From: Neorhodopirellula pilleata
GTDB lineage: Bacteria > Planctomycetota > Planctomycetia > Pirellulales > Pirellulaceae
Direction of reading: 5' to 3'
Length of the DNA: 64,000 nt
NCBI RefSeq assembly: GCF_007859915.1
Contig: NZ_SJPM01000001.1
Span: forward strand, 175,502 to 239,501
Shown here: positions 8,894 to 16,990 of the stretch, piece by piece
How the letters are laid out: every line of letters begins with the position of its first letter
How positions within the stretch are numbered: the first letter of the stretch is position 1
The notes under the pieces: model-generated
Told to the model about the DNA's origin: nothing
Databases searched by the model: none
Seen by the model: the letters and a program-made list of their open reading frames with translations, nothing else
Made by a program: the position numbers and the translations under genes

Positions 8894-10300
8894 TTAGAAC
8901 TGCAATTGCAAACCGGCGTTCAGGCCGTGGGCCCAGTAATCGCTTTCAATAAAGCGAAAACGTGGTCGATTCGACCCGGTCAGCGGATTGTCTTCGGGCG
9001 GCAACAAGCCGGGGTTAATGTCAGTATCGATTTGGTCGCCGGCCCGAATGACCGCCGGCAGATAGACAAGCGAATAGCCGCCCGTGGCGTATAACCAATC
9101 GAACAACCGCACGCCGAGGGTCAACCCGACCTCCGGAATCATGGTGAATTGTTCCCGCTCGAACTTGCCCGAATTGAAACGCTGCGCCAACAAGCCGCCG
9201 TCGTAAGTCTCAGTCGTCCCGAACTCCGTGATCGAAGTCCGACCGCTGATCCGAGCGGTTTGTTGGTTGTTTCCGATGGCGACTCGCAATAACGATTCCA
9301 GCCATACCCGACGCAAGTTGGCTTGGTAGGTCACGCCTAACTGCAATCCGTTGAATTCGTTTTCGGTTTGAAACGATTCCGACAATTGAATTTCCCCGGG
9401 AGCGGCCGGATTCAAAGAGGTGAGATTTTCCGAAAACGACAATCCGTCCTCCAAGGTCAGGTGCCGATAGCCGACGATCCAATCGACGCGGTCGGTGTTC
9501 TGACACGTCACGCAGTTCCCGCCACAGGTCGGACACAACGAAGCCCGTCCTGCCAACAAGAAAGAACGAAGCTTGGAATCCGATGTGATCGATAGTGAAC
9601 CATCGACTACACCAGGGAAGTCGATAAGTTGTGCGGTCTCGCGGTCGAAGGTCGTGTCGTAGAACGGCCGCCCAAGGATGGCGCGACCGGTCGACGCGGA
9701 AAACCCGTCGTCTTGGCTGGCCAGTCCGAAGTACTCGCCTTCGATCCCGAACGCACCCGAACGATTCAAGAAGAAGCCGCTCTTGATCCGCAGGCCGCTG
9801 GTTCCGTCGTCGTTGATCTCGCCGCCACCGAACAACACGCTTGTATTGGGAAGTCCTAAGATCGCGGCGCTGGCCTGAGCCGTGGCATCGGGACTCGTCG
9901 TCACCAGCGCCGGGGTTTGCATGCCTTCGGTAATCCAGTACAGATACTCGGCGCGGAGCCAAAGCCGCGTGGAAGTGGCCCCTTGTCCAGGTAGGTAGCC
10001 GAACGGGTTGCCCACATTAGGCATGCCTAGGTTAGGAAAACGTGCTCCGGACAGCCACGTCGGTGTCGCCCCGGACCAAGTCGGCAGACCTTGAATCGCG
10101 ATCGGCGGCCCGGACGAGTATCCGGTGCTGATCCCGGAAGTCGCGTAAGGATCGCCGCCATTTTGGGCCGAGGCGGGGGCGATCCATGGGTGCCATGCAA
10201 CGACCATGATCGCGACCGTCCATGCGAACACCATCGACGCGGTCGATCGCGGGCGACCGTCGTTGCTTGTGCGTCGTCGATAAATCAAGGATGGTAACAC
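8894..10300 (-). CDS. BBP7-family outer-membrane beta-barrel protein
   Basis: About 468 residues. The mature part has the planctomycete BBP7 barrel pattern: LWLRAEYLYWITEGM near the start, alternating strands such as FGIEGEYFGL, WIVGYRHLTLEDGLSF, FNGLQLGVTYQ, and a C-terminal YWAHGLNAGLQLQF ending in an aromatic residue as outer-membrane proteins do. I use a GTG start at 10300, giving RRRTSNDGRPRS before the hydrophobic FAWTVAIMVVAW signal core. The ATG at 10234 would lack the basic n-region, and an ATG at 10393 would overlap the divergent gene. A cysteine-rich loop CPTCGGNCVTC could form disulfides. A pore or surface-protein role is likely; cargo is unknown. Confidence 0.85.
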   Translation of the reverse strand: MLPSLIYRRRTSNDGRPRSTASMVFAWTVAIMVVAWHPWIAPASAQNGGDPYATSGISTGYSSGPPIAIQGLPTWSGATPTWLSGARFPNLGMPNVGNPFGYLPGQGATSTRLWLRAEYLYWITEGMQTPALVTTSPDATAQASAAILGLPNTSVLFGGGEINDDGTSGLRIKSGFFLNRSGAFGIEGEYFGLASQDDGFSASTGRAILGRPFYDTTFDRETAQLIDFPGVVDGSLSITSDSKLRSFLLAGRASLCPTCGGNCVTCQNTDRVDWIVGYRHLTLEDGLSFSENLTSLNPAAPGEIQLSESFQTENEFNGLQLGVTYQANLRRVWLESLLRVAIGNNQQTARISGRTSITEFGTTETYDGGLLAQRFNSGKFEREQFTMIPEVGLTLGVRLFDWLYATGGYSLVYLPAVIRAGDQIDTDINPGLLPPEDNPLTGSNRPRFRFIESDYWAHGLNAGLQLQF

Positions 10301-10380
10301 CGGATCGTTTTCTACTTTTTTGAAAAAATGACTCAAGTTTGAAATCGCTCGACCCGAGCAATCGCTTTTTCGGCCCGCCG

Positions 10381-11682
10381 ATGTCAAGTCCAACCATGCT
10401 CTGTACCCATCTGATTCGCCAAAAACGCGATGCGGGCGAATTGACCAAAGACCAGTGGGAGTTCCTGATTCGCGGTTTTTGCGATGGTTCGGTCTCCCCA
10501 GCCCAGATGGCGGCGATGGCGATGGCGATTTGCATTCGCGGTTTGAACTCGCGTGAAACCGTCGATTTGACAGCCACGATGCTCGCCAGCGGCACCCGCC
10601 TGCCTCGCGTCACCGATCGCCCGCGGGTCGACAAACACAGCACCGGCGGACTCGGTGACAAGGTCTCACTGGTCTTGGCACCGTTGCTCGCGGCGGTCGG
10701 TTGCGACGTGCCGATGATCAGCGGTCGCGGGTTGGGACGCACCGGTGGCACGCTGGACAAGCTGGAAGCGATCGAGGGATTCGAAACATCCTTGTCGATC
10801 GATCAATCGTCCGACGTTTTGCGCCGGGTTGGGGCGTTCATCATCGGCGCAGACGAATCGATCGCGCCGGCCGATCGCAAGCTGTACGCACTTCGCGATG
10901 TCACCGCGACGGTCGAGTCGGTCGGATTGATCACGGCGAGTATCTTGAGCAAGAAACTCGCCGCGTCGCTCGATGCATTGACGATGGACGTGAAAGTCGG
11001 CCGAGGCGGATTCATGCCTGATGTCGAACAAGCCCGCGAATTGGCAGGTCGCTTGGTGGAGGTTGCCGCCGGTTCGCACCTGCCCACTAACGCGATCCTG
11101 TCAGACATGAACCAACCGCTCGGCGAAGCAATCGGCAACGCCATCGAGGTCAACGAAGCCATTCAAATTTTGCGGGGAGGGACGTGCAATGAACGTGTCG
11201 CGCGGGTTCGCGACTTGACGATCCGATTGGCCGCTCAATCACTCATCGCGGTCGATTTGGCCGGCGGACTCGAGGAAGCCCAACAAATGCTCACGCGTGC
11301 CCTTGATCAAGGAGACGCGATGGAGCGGTTCGAGCGCATGATCACCGCGCAACACGGTCGCTTGCCCACCTCGGGAATCTTATCCCTTGAGTCGCGACGC
11401 GAATGGGGGGCACCGGTCGCCGGCTGGGTTTCTCGGATCGACTGCGAAGCGATCGGCGACGCGATCATTCTCGCCGGCGGCGGACGTCGGCGGGGTGGGG
11501 AAACTCTGAATCATCGCGTCGGAATTGAATTGATGGTTCAAATCGGTCAACGTGTCGAACAAGGGCAACCGATCATCGCATTGCATGACGACAAAAACGC
11601 AATGACCCCGGATCCAACCACATGGGTCACGATCGAGGAAGCCCCCAAGCCGATGGCCCACTTGATCGTTGAAGTCATATAG
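10381..11682 (+). CDS. deoA: Thymidine/pyrimidine-nucleoside phosphorylase
   Basis: 433 residues, the usual length. The family signature SGRGLGRTGGTLDKLEAI is intact, preceded by KHSTGGLGDKVSL (phosphate and pyrimidine site), and MDVKVGRGGFM follows. The C-terminal domain includes INHR-like LNHRVGIELMVQIGQRV. The enzyme splits thymidine or uridine with phosphate into base plus (deoxy)ribose-1-phosphate in nucleoside salvage. The ATG at 10381 is preferred to an in-frame ATG at 10339 because the earlier one adds an unconserved stretch and runs into the divergent barrel gene's leader. No other nucleoside-catabolism gene is adjacent. The symbol could equally be pdp; substrate range between thymidine and uridine cannot be read. 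Confidence 0.92.
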   Translation: MSSPTMLCTHLIRQKRDAGELTKDQWEFLIRGFCDGSVSPAQMAAMAMAICIRGLNSRETVDLTATMLASGTRLPRVTDRPRVDKHSTGGLGDKVSLVLAPLLAAVGCDVPMISGRGLGRTGGTLDKLEAIEGFETSLSIDQSSDVLRRVGAFIIGADESIAPADRKLYALRDVTATVESVGLITASILSKKLAASLDALTMDVKVGRGGFMPDVEQARELAGRLVEVAAGSHLPTNAILSDMNQPLGEAIGNAIEVNEAIQILRGGTCNERVARVRDLTIRLAAQSLIAVDLAGGLEEAQQMLTRALDQGDAMERFERMITAQHGRLPTSGILSLESRREWGAPVAGWVSRIDCEAIGDAIILAGGGRRRGGETLNHRVGIELMVQIGQRVEQGQPIIALHDDKNAMTPDPTTWVTIEEAPKPMAHLIVEVI

Positions 11683-11764
11683 AGGAGCTGGCGATTCATT
11701 CGATGGCACGAGCTCGGGTGACAACTTTGGTTTCTCGCTCGTCGGACTTCAATCGCGTCTTTTC

Positions 11765-13225
11765 TCAATTGCCAGGTGCTTTCTCGGGCAAGTCGAACTG
11801 ATACATGAGACGGCCCTCGTCGTTGAAAAATGACACCTGCGTCTTTGGACCGGCGGTGATCTCAATGAAACCGCCACTGGGTTCGGGCGAGATGTACGGT
11901 TGAATGACCATGGCATCCGGATCGGTGCCTTTTCGATCGCCGGGGCGGACTCCGTTTCGAGAATTTTCATCGTTGAGCGCACCGCAGGCGAACTCGTTGA
12001 TGCCGCATGGATGAATGCTGTGATATTGCCAGTGACGATCTCCACAAAACAGAAAAACGTTATCGATCTCATTGGTCTTTAACCAATCAAAGAACGCGTT
12101 CGCTTCATGACGAAATCCTTCCAATGAAGCGTGGTTGTCTTTCTTGTACGCGTCATCGGGGCCGACCATCGGGGTGGGGTTGATCATCAGCTTCCATTTC
12201 GCATCACTGGCTTTGAGCGTCGACTGCAACCATTCGCGTTGCTCGACGCCCCACAACGTTTTGTCTGGACCGTCGGGCGACTTATTGGGCGATCGGTAGT
12301 CGCGGCCCTCGGTCAACCAGATTTGAACGTCGCGATTGATGCGAATCGTGCGATAGGTTTTGGGATCGGTCGCGTCGGCCGGCGCGATGGGAAGTTGCTC
12401 ATGAAAGATTCGAATCCCGGTCTCGGGAAGCGGTAGTTTGGTCGAGCGATTGTCCGAATCGTTGAACCGAAAATCGTGATCGTCCTTGGACCAAAATCCC
12501 GGCACGTCTTGAAAAAACTCGATCATGCGGGGGAACCGAAATTGCTCGTGCCAACACCGACGCATCTCTTCGACGGTCTTGGCGTCTCGCATCGGATTGT
12601 CGTAGTAAACGATATCGCCGGTGCCGACAAAAAATAGCGGTTCCTTGGACTTCATGATTTCAAAAGCGGGAAAACCCTGTCGTTTGTCTTCCGGAGTCGC
12701 CGTCAGTGGACCGCTGGCTCTTCCCTCGCGTCCATGCATGAACTTGATGTAGTTCATGCAACTACCGATGATGAATTGAACAGGTCGATCGCTGTCGGGG
12801 CCCGGCAATGTTCGGAACGAACAGGTCGGCCCATCTGTGCGTTCATTCTCATTGCGATTGTAGGAAGCTCGATAGAAATAAAGCGTATCGGCCTCAAGCC
12901 CCGTCAGTTCGGCGCGAACGACGTAATCGTGTCCGGGAAGCGCGGGTTGAAGGGGTGTTTCTTGCGAATTCGTGAACTTGGGATCGGTGTCCCACTTGAA
13001 CGTGACGAAACCTTCGGCCCCCGGTAAATCACCGTCGTCATTCAAGTCAGTGCCGCGAGTGAGTCGGGTTTGCAACAGAGCCGAATGATGGGTGACTTCC
13101 CCGGCCATGGTTCCTTGCCCGAGCGCCACATCCGATTGCGGTTCGTATTGGGCGAAACCGATCTGGCAGAATGCCATGGTGATGACGGTCAACGCGGTGG
13201 GGATTAAATGGTTTGATTGATTCAT
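11765..13225 (-). CDS. PhoD-like secreted phosphodiesterase/alkaline phosphatase
   Basis: About 486 residues from the ATG at 13225, which gives a clear signal peptide (MNQSNHLIPTALTVITMAFC...GFAQ); an in-frame start 15 codons earlier would bury it. PhoD-type layout: N-terminal fibronectin-like domain (LTGLEADTLYFYRASY) and metallophosphatase domain with QFIIGSCMNY, FVGTGDIVYYDN, WSKDDHDFRFND and FLFCGDRHWQYHS metal ligands. The family hydrolyses phosphodiesters and monoesters in the periplasm with Ca/Fe. A calcium-loop-like stretch DLNDDGDLPGAEGF lies near residue 75. It is isolated between convergent and divergent neighbours. The family call is strong; the natural substrate is unknown. Confidence 0.9.
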   Translation of the reverse strand: MNQSNHLIPTALTVITMAFCQIGFAQYEPQSDVALGQGTMAGEVTHHSALLQTRLTRGTDLNDDGDLPGAEGFVTFKWDTDPKFTNSQETPLQPALPGHDYVVRAELTGLEADTLYFYRASYNRNENERTDGPTCSFRTLPGPDSDRPVQFIIGSCMNYIKFMHGREGRASGPLTATPEDKRQGFPAFEIMKSKEPLFFVGTGDIVYYDNPMRDAKTVEEMRRCWHEQFRFPRMIEFFQDVPGFWSKDDHDFRFNDSDNRSTKLPLPETGIRIFHEQLPIAPADATDPKTYRTIRINRDVQIWLTEGRDYRSPNKSPDGPDKTLWGVEQREWLQSTLKASDAKWKLMINPTPMVGPDDAYKKDNHASLEGFRHEANAFFDWLKTNEIDNVFLFCGDRHWQYHSIHPCGINEFACGALNDENSRNGVRPGDRKGTDPDAMVIQPYISPEPSGGFIEITAGPKTQVSFFNDEGRLMYQFDLPEKAPGN

Positions 13226-13278
13226 TCTTACTTGAAGCCTATCTGAAAGGGGGGCTGACTTCTCCGGCAATACCTAAG

Positions 13279-13319
13279 CATCGCGTGAACATTAACTGCC
13301 ACTTATTATTCACGCGATG
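13279..13319. repeat. Perfect 11-bp inverted repeat
   Basis: CATCGCGTGAA at 13279-13289 is repeated inverted at 13309-13319, with a 19-base A+T-rich centre. It lies between the PhoD-like gene and the cyclase gene, both on the minus strand, and could be the 3' end hairpin of the cyclase transcript or a dyad operator. Confidence 0.6.
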
Positions 13320-13326
13320 ATAAACG

Positions 13327-13388
13327 CACGTCGCAGCGTCTCTCCGAGACGTTGAATGCCGCGGATTTCGGAGAGACTCGCCTACGTG
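13327..13388. repeat. Imperfect inverted repeat with TCTCTCCGA arms
   Basis: Two 21-base arms, 13327-13347 and 13368-13388, share CACGT at the outer ends and TCTCTCCGA / TCGGAGAGA at the inner ends with a mismatched middle. Adjacent to the preceding hairpin, it makes the whole 150-base gap a tandem pair of stem-loops. Confidence 0.55.
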
Positions 13389-13422
13389 TTTTGCTGATTT
13401 ACTGGTGCGGTTGTGCTAGCAC

Positions 13423-14598
13423 TTAAACTTCAATGGATGCGTTGATCGAATGCAGTTCCTTGACGCATTCTAACATCACATCTCGATCGATCTCATGCAC
13501 GTTGATACTGCGACCGATTGCGGTGAGCATGGTCACGGTCAGACGTCCACCGAGGTGTTGCCGGAACTCTTCCAGGCCGCGCAAGATCGCATCACTGTCT
13601 TGAAGTGCGTCACACCACAGCGGCGTCCCCAATCTTGCCAGCGTCTGACAGACTCGCGCCGCATCGTCCGTCGGGAACCCAAACATCCTCGATGAATACA
13701 ACGTATCGATTGCAACCCCGATGCCGACCGCCTCGCCGTGTCGCAGCGAGTAGCCCGTCATGGGTTCAAGGCGATGAGCGGACCAGTGTCCGAAATCCAA
13801 CGGACGGGCCTCCAAGGCTTCGAACGGATCGCCACCCAGTGTGATGTGATCGAGATGCAAGCGGCAGGACTCCGCGATCGCACGCGTGCTGATCGAAAGA
13901 TCGCGGTCGTGGAGTTGTTCCGCGTGATCAAAAAGAAATTCAAAAAAGTCACGGTCTTTGAGCAGAGCAACTTTGACGGCCTCGGTCAGTCCGCTGCGGA
14001 AGTCTCGGTCGGGCAACGTTTGGAGTATCTTGGCGTCGTTGATGACTGCCCATGGCACCGCGAACGTTCCCACCCAGTTCTTTTTGTTGAATTGGTTGAT
14101 CGCGTTTTTGACCCCGACGCCGGAGTCGGCTTGCGCGAGGGTGGTCGACGGCAAACGAATCAAACGCACTCCGCGATGCGCGATCGCGGCCGCAAAACCG
14201 GCTACGTCGAGCACCGCCCCACCACCCGCGACGATCACATAGCTGCGCCGGTCTAGGTTGTATTCATGAATCAATGAAAGCAGCGTTTCCAAAACGGCTT
14301 CGGAGTTCTTACTCGCTTCGCCGCCCGGGATCACATGCAGTGGTGCGGCCAATTCGATGCGGCCGCTCGACCGCAAGCTTTTCTCGAGTCGATCGCCGAA
14401 CGATTCGGTGCGAGAGTCTGACTCAACGCCGTTCGCCCGCTGCAAATTCGAATCGACCCACAACAACACTTTGGCTGGTTGGTTTTCTTCGGTTTGCAGT
14501 ACCGACAACAGCGTTTCAAAATCGCTGCCGGAGATGTCATGGGTTTGGCGAAGACGATGAGTGAACGCGACGGTAAAGGGGACGTCGATGTCGCTCAC
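13423..14598 (-). CDS. 3-Dehydroquinate synthase-like sugar-phosphate cyclase
   Basis: 391 residues, GTG start. The dehydroquinate-synthase fold is clear: IPGGEASKNSEAVLETLL, VIVAGGGAVLDVAGFAAA (NAD site), RLPSTTLAQADSGVGVKNAIN, and the zinc ligands in GLTEAVKVALL, FGHWSAHRLE and LRHGEAVGIG. The canonical AroB stretch NFGHT is here DFGHW, as in side-branch members such as EboD-type cyclases, so a secondary-metabolism or modified sugar-phosphate substrate is possible. It is longer than typical AroB (~360). The GTG overlaps the esterase gene's TGA by four bases (GTGA), so the two are translated as a coupled pair. No other shikimate gene is near. The superfamily is certain; the substrate is not. 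Confidence 0.85.
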   Translation of the reverse strand: MSDIDVPFTVAFTHRLRQTHDISGSDFETLLSVLQTEENQPAKVLLWVDSNLQRANGVESDSRTESFGDRLEKSLRSSGRIELAAPLHVIPGGEASKNSEAVLETLLSLIHEYNLDRRSYVIVAGGGAVLDVAGFAAAIAHRGVRLIRLPSTTLAQADSGVGVKNAINQFNKKNWVGTFAVPWAVINDAKILQTLPDRDFRSGLTEAVKVALLKDRDFFEFLFDHAEQLHDRDLSISTRAIAESCRLHLDHITLGGDPFEALEARPLDFGHWSAHRLEPMTGYSLRHGEAVGIGVAIDTLYSSRMFGFPTDDAARVCQTLARLGTPLWCDALQDSDAILRGLEEFRQHLGGRLTVTMLTAIGRSINVHEIDRDVMLECVKELHSINASIEV

Positions 14599-15503
14599 GG
14601 GGTTTCTTCTTTCCAGTCACGCCATAACCAACGCAGCGCGTCGGGGAAAATCGATCCCGCATGATTGCCGTTATGGGCACCCTCGCCATAGACGAATTGA
14701 TAGTCGTAGTCTTTGAACGCGAGAGCTTTAGCCATTTGCTGATTGGCCAACGGCCAGTTTCCAAACTGATTGTCCAAGTCGGCGCTGCCGTCTTGCAGGA
14801 ACACACGAATCGGTTTGCGTTCCGATTTGCGAACCATCGGCGGATAATTGTGGCCACCTCGAATATCTGTGAAACTGCCGATGTTTGACAACACCTTTCG
14901 GAACGAATCGGGGCGATGCCAAGCGATCGTGAACGCACAAATTCCGCCGGAACTGCTACCGCAAGCGGCACGCAGTTCTGGATTCTTAGTAATCGAAAAC
15001 TTCTTCTCGACTTCCGGCAAAATTTCCGTCAGCAGGAACTCGGCGTAGTCGCCGCTGACGGTGTCGTACTCGAAGCTGCGGTTTTGCGGCTTTGGATTCC
15101 AACCTCGATTCTCCGGGAGGTCGCCCTTGTACCCGGGATCGATCATCACCGCGATCGTCGGTGGCATGGCTCCTTCGGCGATCAAATTGTCGAACACGAC
15201 CGGGACCCGAAAGTCTCCCTTGACGCCTTCGTAGGCGTGCCCGTCTTGGAAGACCATCAATGCGGCCGGCGCATCCCCCGAATACTGTGCCGGCACGTAA
15301 ACGCTGTAATAGCGTTTGGTTCCGGGGAAAACTTGGCTGTCCGTCCAGGTATGCTGCGTCACGGTGCCATGAGGAATGTCGTCGCGATACTGCGAATCCA
15401 CGCCGTGTTCGTATCGTTTTTCGGCCGCTGCCGGGCGGGTCAAGAGGGCGGCACTGACGAGTGCCAGGATCCCGAGGGAAAATCGCAGTTTGGGGGAGAG
15501 CAT
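14595..15503 (-). CDS. Secreted alpha/beta-hydrolase esterase (enterochelin-esterase-like)
   Basis: About 302 residues from the ATG at 15503; the signal peptide is [22 protein letters not shown]. The body matches the putative esterase (Fes/EstA-like) family: [32 protein letters not shown], nucleophile elbow [10 protein letters not shown], and the catalytic His in [11 protein letters not shown]. Family members hydrolyse esters such as ferric enterobactin, feruloyl or acetyl-xylan bonds. Here the substrate is unknown, and a plant or algal polysaccharide ester is plausible given the sulfatase-rich context. It is the first gene of a two-gene unit, overlapping the cyclase gene by four bases. Confidence 0.87.
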   Translation of the reverse strand: MLSPKLRFSLGILALVSAALLTRPAAAEKRYEHGVDSQYRDDIPHGTVTQHTWTDSQVFPGTKRYYSVYVPAQYSGDAPAALMVFQDGHAYEGVKGDFRVPVVFDNLIAEGAMPPTIAVMIDPGYKGDLPENRGWNPKPQNRSFEYDTVSGDYAEFLLTEILPEVEKKFSITKNPELRAACGSSSGGICAFTIAWHRPDSFRKVLSNIGSFTDIRGGHNYPPMVRKSERKPIRVFLQDGSADLDNQFGNWPLANQQMAKALAFKDYDYQFVYGEGAHNGNHAGSIFPDALRWLWRDWKEETP

Positions 15504-15679
15504 TTCGGTGGGGTAAATCGGTGGGGAACGGGCGGGGATTGCACGTTGAGGCACATTCAGTACAACGCGTCGGCGATGATCGGCGACTAGCGGACTCCAT
15601 TGTAGCCCAAAAATGTTTTTTGGCTTCCCGTCGGTCTTCCATATTCGATTTGCCCTCTCAAAGTTTGAAAAAAGAAATC

Positions 15680-16720
15680 ATGCAACAACGACGTTTAGGC
15701 TCCAGCGCCATCACGGTCTCGGACATTTGCATGGGCACGATGACTTTCGGATCGAGTTGCCCCGAACCACTGAGCCACCAAATCTGCGACGTCGCCTTGG
15801 ACGCGGGTATCCAGTTTTTCGACGCAGCCGAGATTTATCCGGTACCCCCGAGTGCGGAAACGTTCGGTGTGACCGAAGAGTTCTTTGGCCGGTGGCTGGC
15901 GACGAAACCGCGTGATTTGATCACGGTGGCCACGAAAGTCACCGGCCCGGGACACGGTTGGTTTCGACCGCCCGTTCGGCATGGCCGCACGACGCTGGAT
16001 CGACACACCATCGTTCGGGCTTGCGAAGATTCGCTGCGACGCCTGCAAACCGATTACATCGACCTCTATCAGATCCATTGGCCCGACCATGGGATGCCGT
16101 ACGAGGAAGTTCTCGAAGCACTAACTCATCTGAAACGATCCGGCAAAGTCCGCGTGATCGGTTGCAGCAACGAAACCTGCTGGGGCGTAATGAAAAGCTT
16201 GTGGGTGGCGGAATTGCATGAAGTCGAGCGATACCAAACCGTGCAGAACAACTTCAGTCTGATCAATCGACGTTGCGAGAGTGAACTGGCACAGGTGTGT
16301 CGTCGCGAGAACATCAGCTTGCTGCCCTACTCACCACTTGGTGGAGGCGTGTTGACGGGCAAGTACAACGACGGGCCTCCGCAGGGTGCTCGATTCACGG
16401 ATTACTTGACCGGTGGCGGCGAACGTCAACAACGGATGGCCAAGCGTTTCGTCAACGATCGCACGATCGAAACGACTCGGCGGTTGATGGTGATCGCCCA
16501 ATCCATCGGTGTCAGTGTCGCGGCGATGGCGGTCGCATGGAGCAAGCAGCATGATTTCGTCGCCTCGACGATTATCGGAGCCAACACGGTCGCTCAATTG
16601 CAGGAACTGTTGGTCGCTGATGATTTAATCCTCGACGCAGAAACCTTGGCGAGGATCGACGAGATCGATTTTGAAATCCCCAACCCGATGACGGAAGACG
16701 GACTACGCCGCTTGGCGTAA
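15680..16720 (+). CDS. Aldo/keto reductase
   Basis: 346 residues from the ATG at 15680, in frame with [21 protein letters not shown]. The catalytic tetrad is visible: Asp and Tyr in [10 protein letters not shown], Lys in [11 protein letters not shown], His in YQIHWPDHG. The C-terminal NADPH-binding segment [15 protein letters not shown] is present. It belongs to the Tas/YajO-like branch (long loop after [11 protein letters not shown]). It reduces carbonyls with NADPH in the cytoplasm; the physiological substrate is not known. The long spacer to the divergent esterase gene holds its promoter, where I see no strong consensus. The inverted-repeat element starts 13 bases after its stop. Confidence 0.92.
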   Translation: MQQRRLGSSAITVSDICMGTMTFGSSCPEPLSHQICDVALDAGIQFFDAAEIYPVPPSAETFGVTEEFFGRWLATKPRDLITVATKVTGPGHGWFRPPVRHGRTTLDRHTIVRACEDSLRRLQTDYIDLYQIHWPDHGMPYEEVLEALTHLKRSGKVRVIGCSNETCWGVMKSLWVAELHEVERYQTVQNNFSLINRRCESELAQVCRRENISLLPYSPLGGGVLTGKYNDGPPQGARFTDYLTGGGERQQRMAKRFVNDRTIETTRRLMVIAQSIGVSVAAMAVAWSKQHDFVASTIIGANTVAQLQELLVADDLILDAETLARIDEIDFEIPNPMTEDGLRRLA

Positions 16721-16732
16721 GCAAGGTGTTAT

Positions 16733-16838
16733 TTAGAACCTATCCGAAAAGGGGTCTGACCCTTTGGAGGCGAGTCGTTATTCATTCGTTTGCGGGTATC
16801 GCCGGAGAGGGTCAGACCCCTTTTCGGATAGGTTCTAA
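16733..16838. repeat. 106-bp inverted-repeat element with perfect 31-bp arms
   Basis: The left arm 16733-16763 begins TTAGAACCTATCCGAAAAGG, and its exact reverse complement occupies 16808-16838. The 44-base centre has no coding potential. A perfect 31-bp stem so close to a stop codon could fold as a bidirectional terminator, but the length and sharp ends look like a miniature mobile element. A degenerate copy of one arm occurs at 8851-8871 (TTTAGAGCCTATTCGAAAAGG, 19 of 21 identical). Confidence 0.85.
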
Positions 16839-16990
16839 AAAACAAACCATTGTCGTGAAACTGCGAGCGATTCGTGACGTCGATTCGACTTTAGCCAATT
16901 TTTGAAAAACGCCAAAGTTTCGTCTTACTTTTGGGACGCCAATTTGATTAATCCTCCAAGAGCGGGCCGTTGATTGACTGAGCCGACGGC

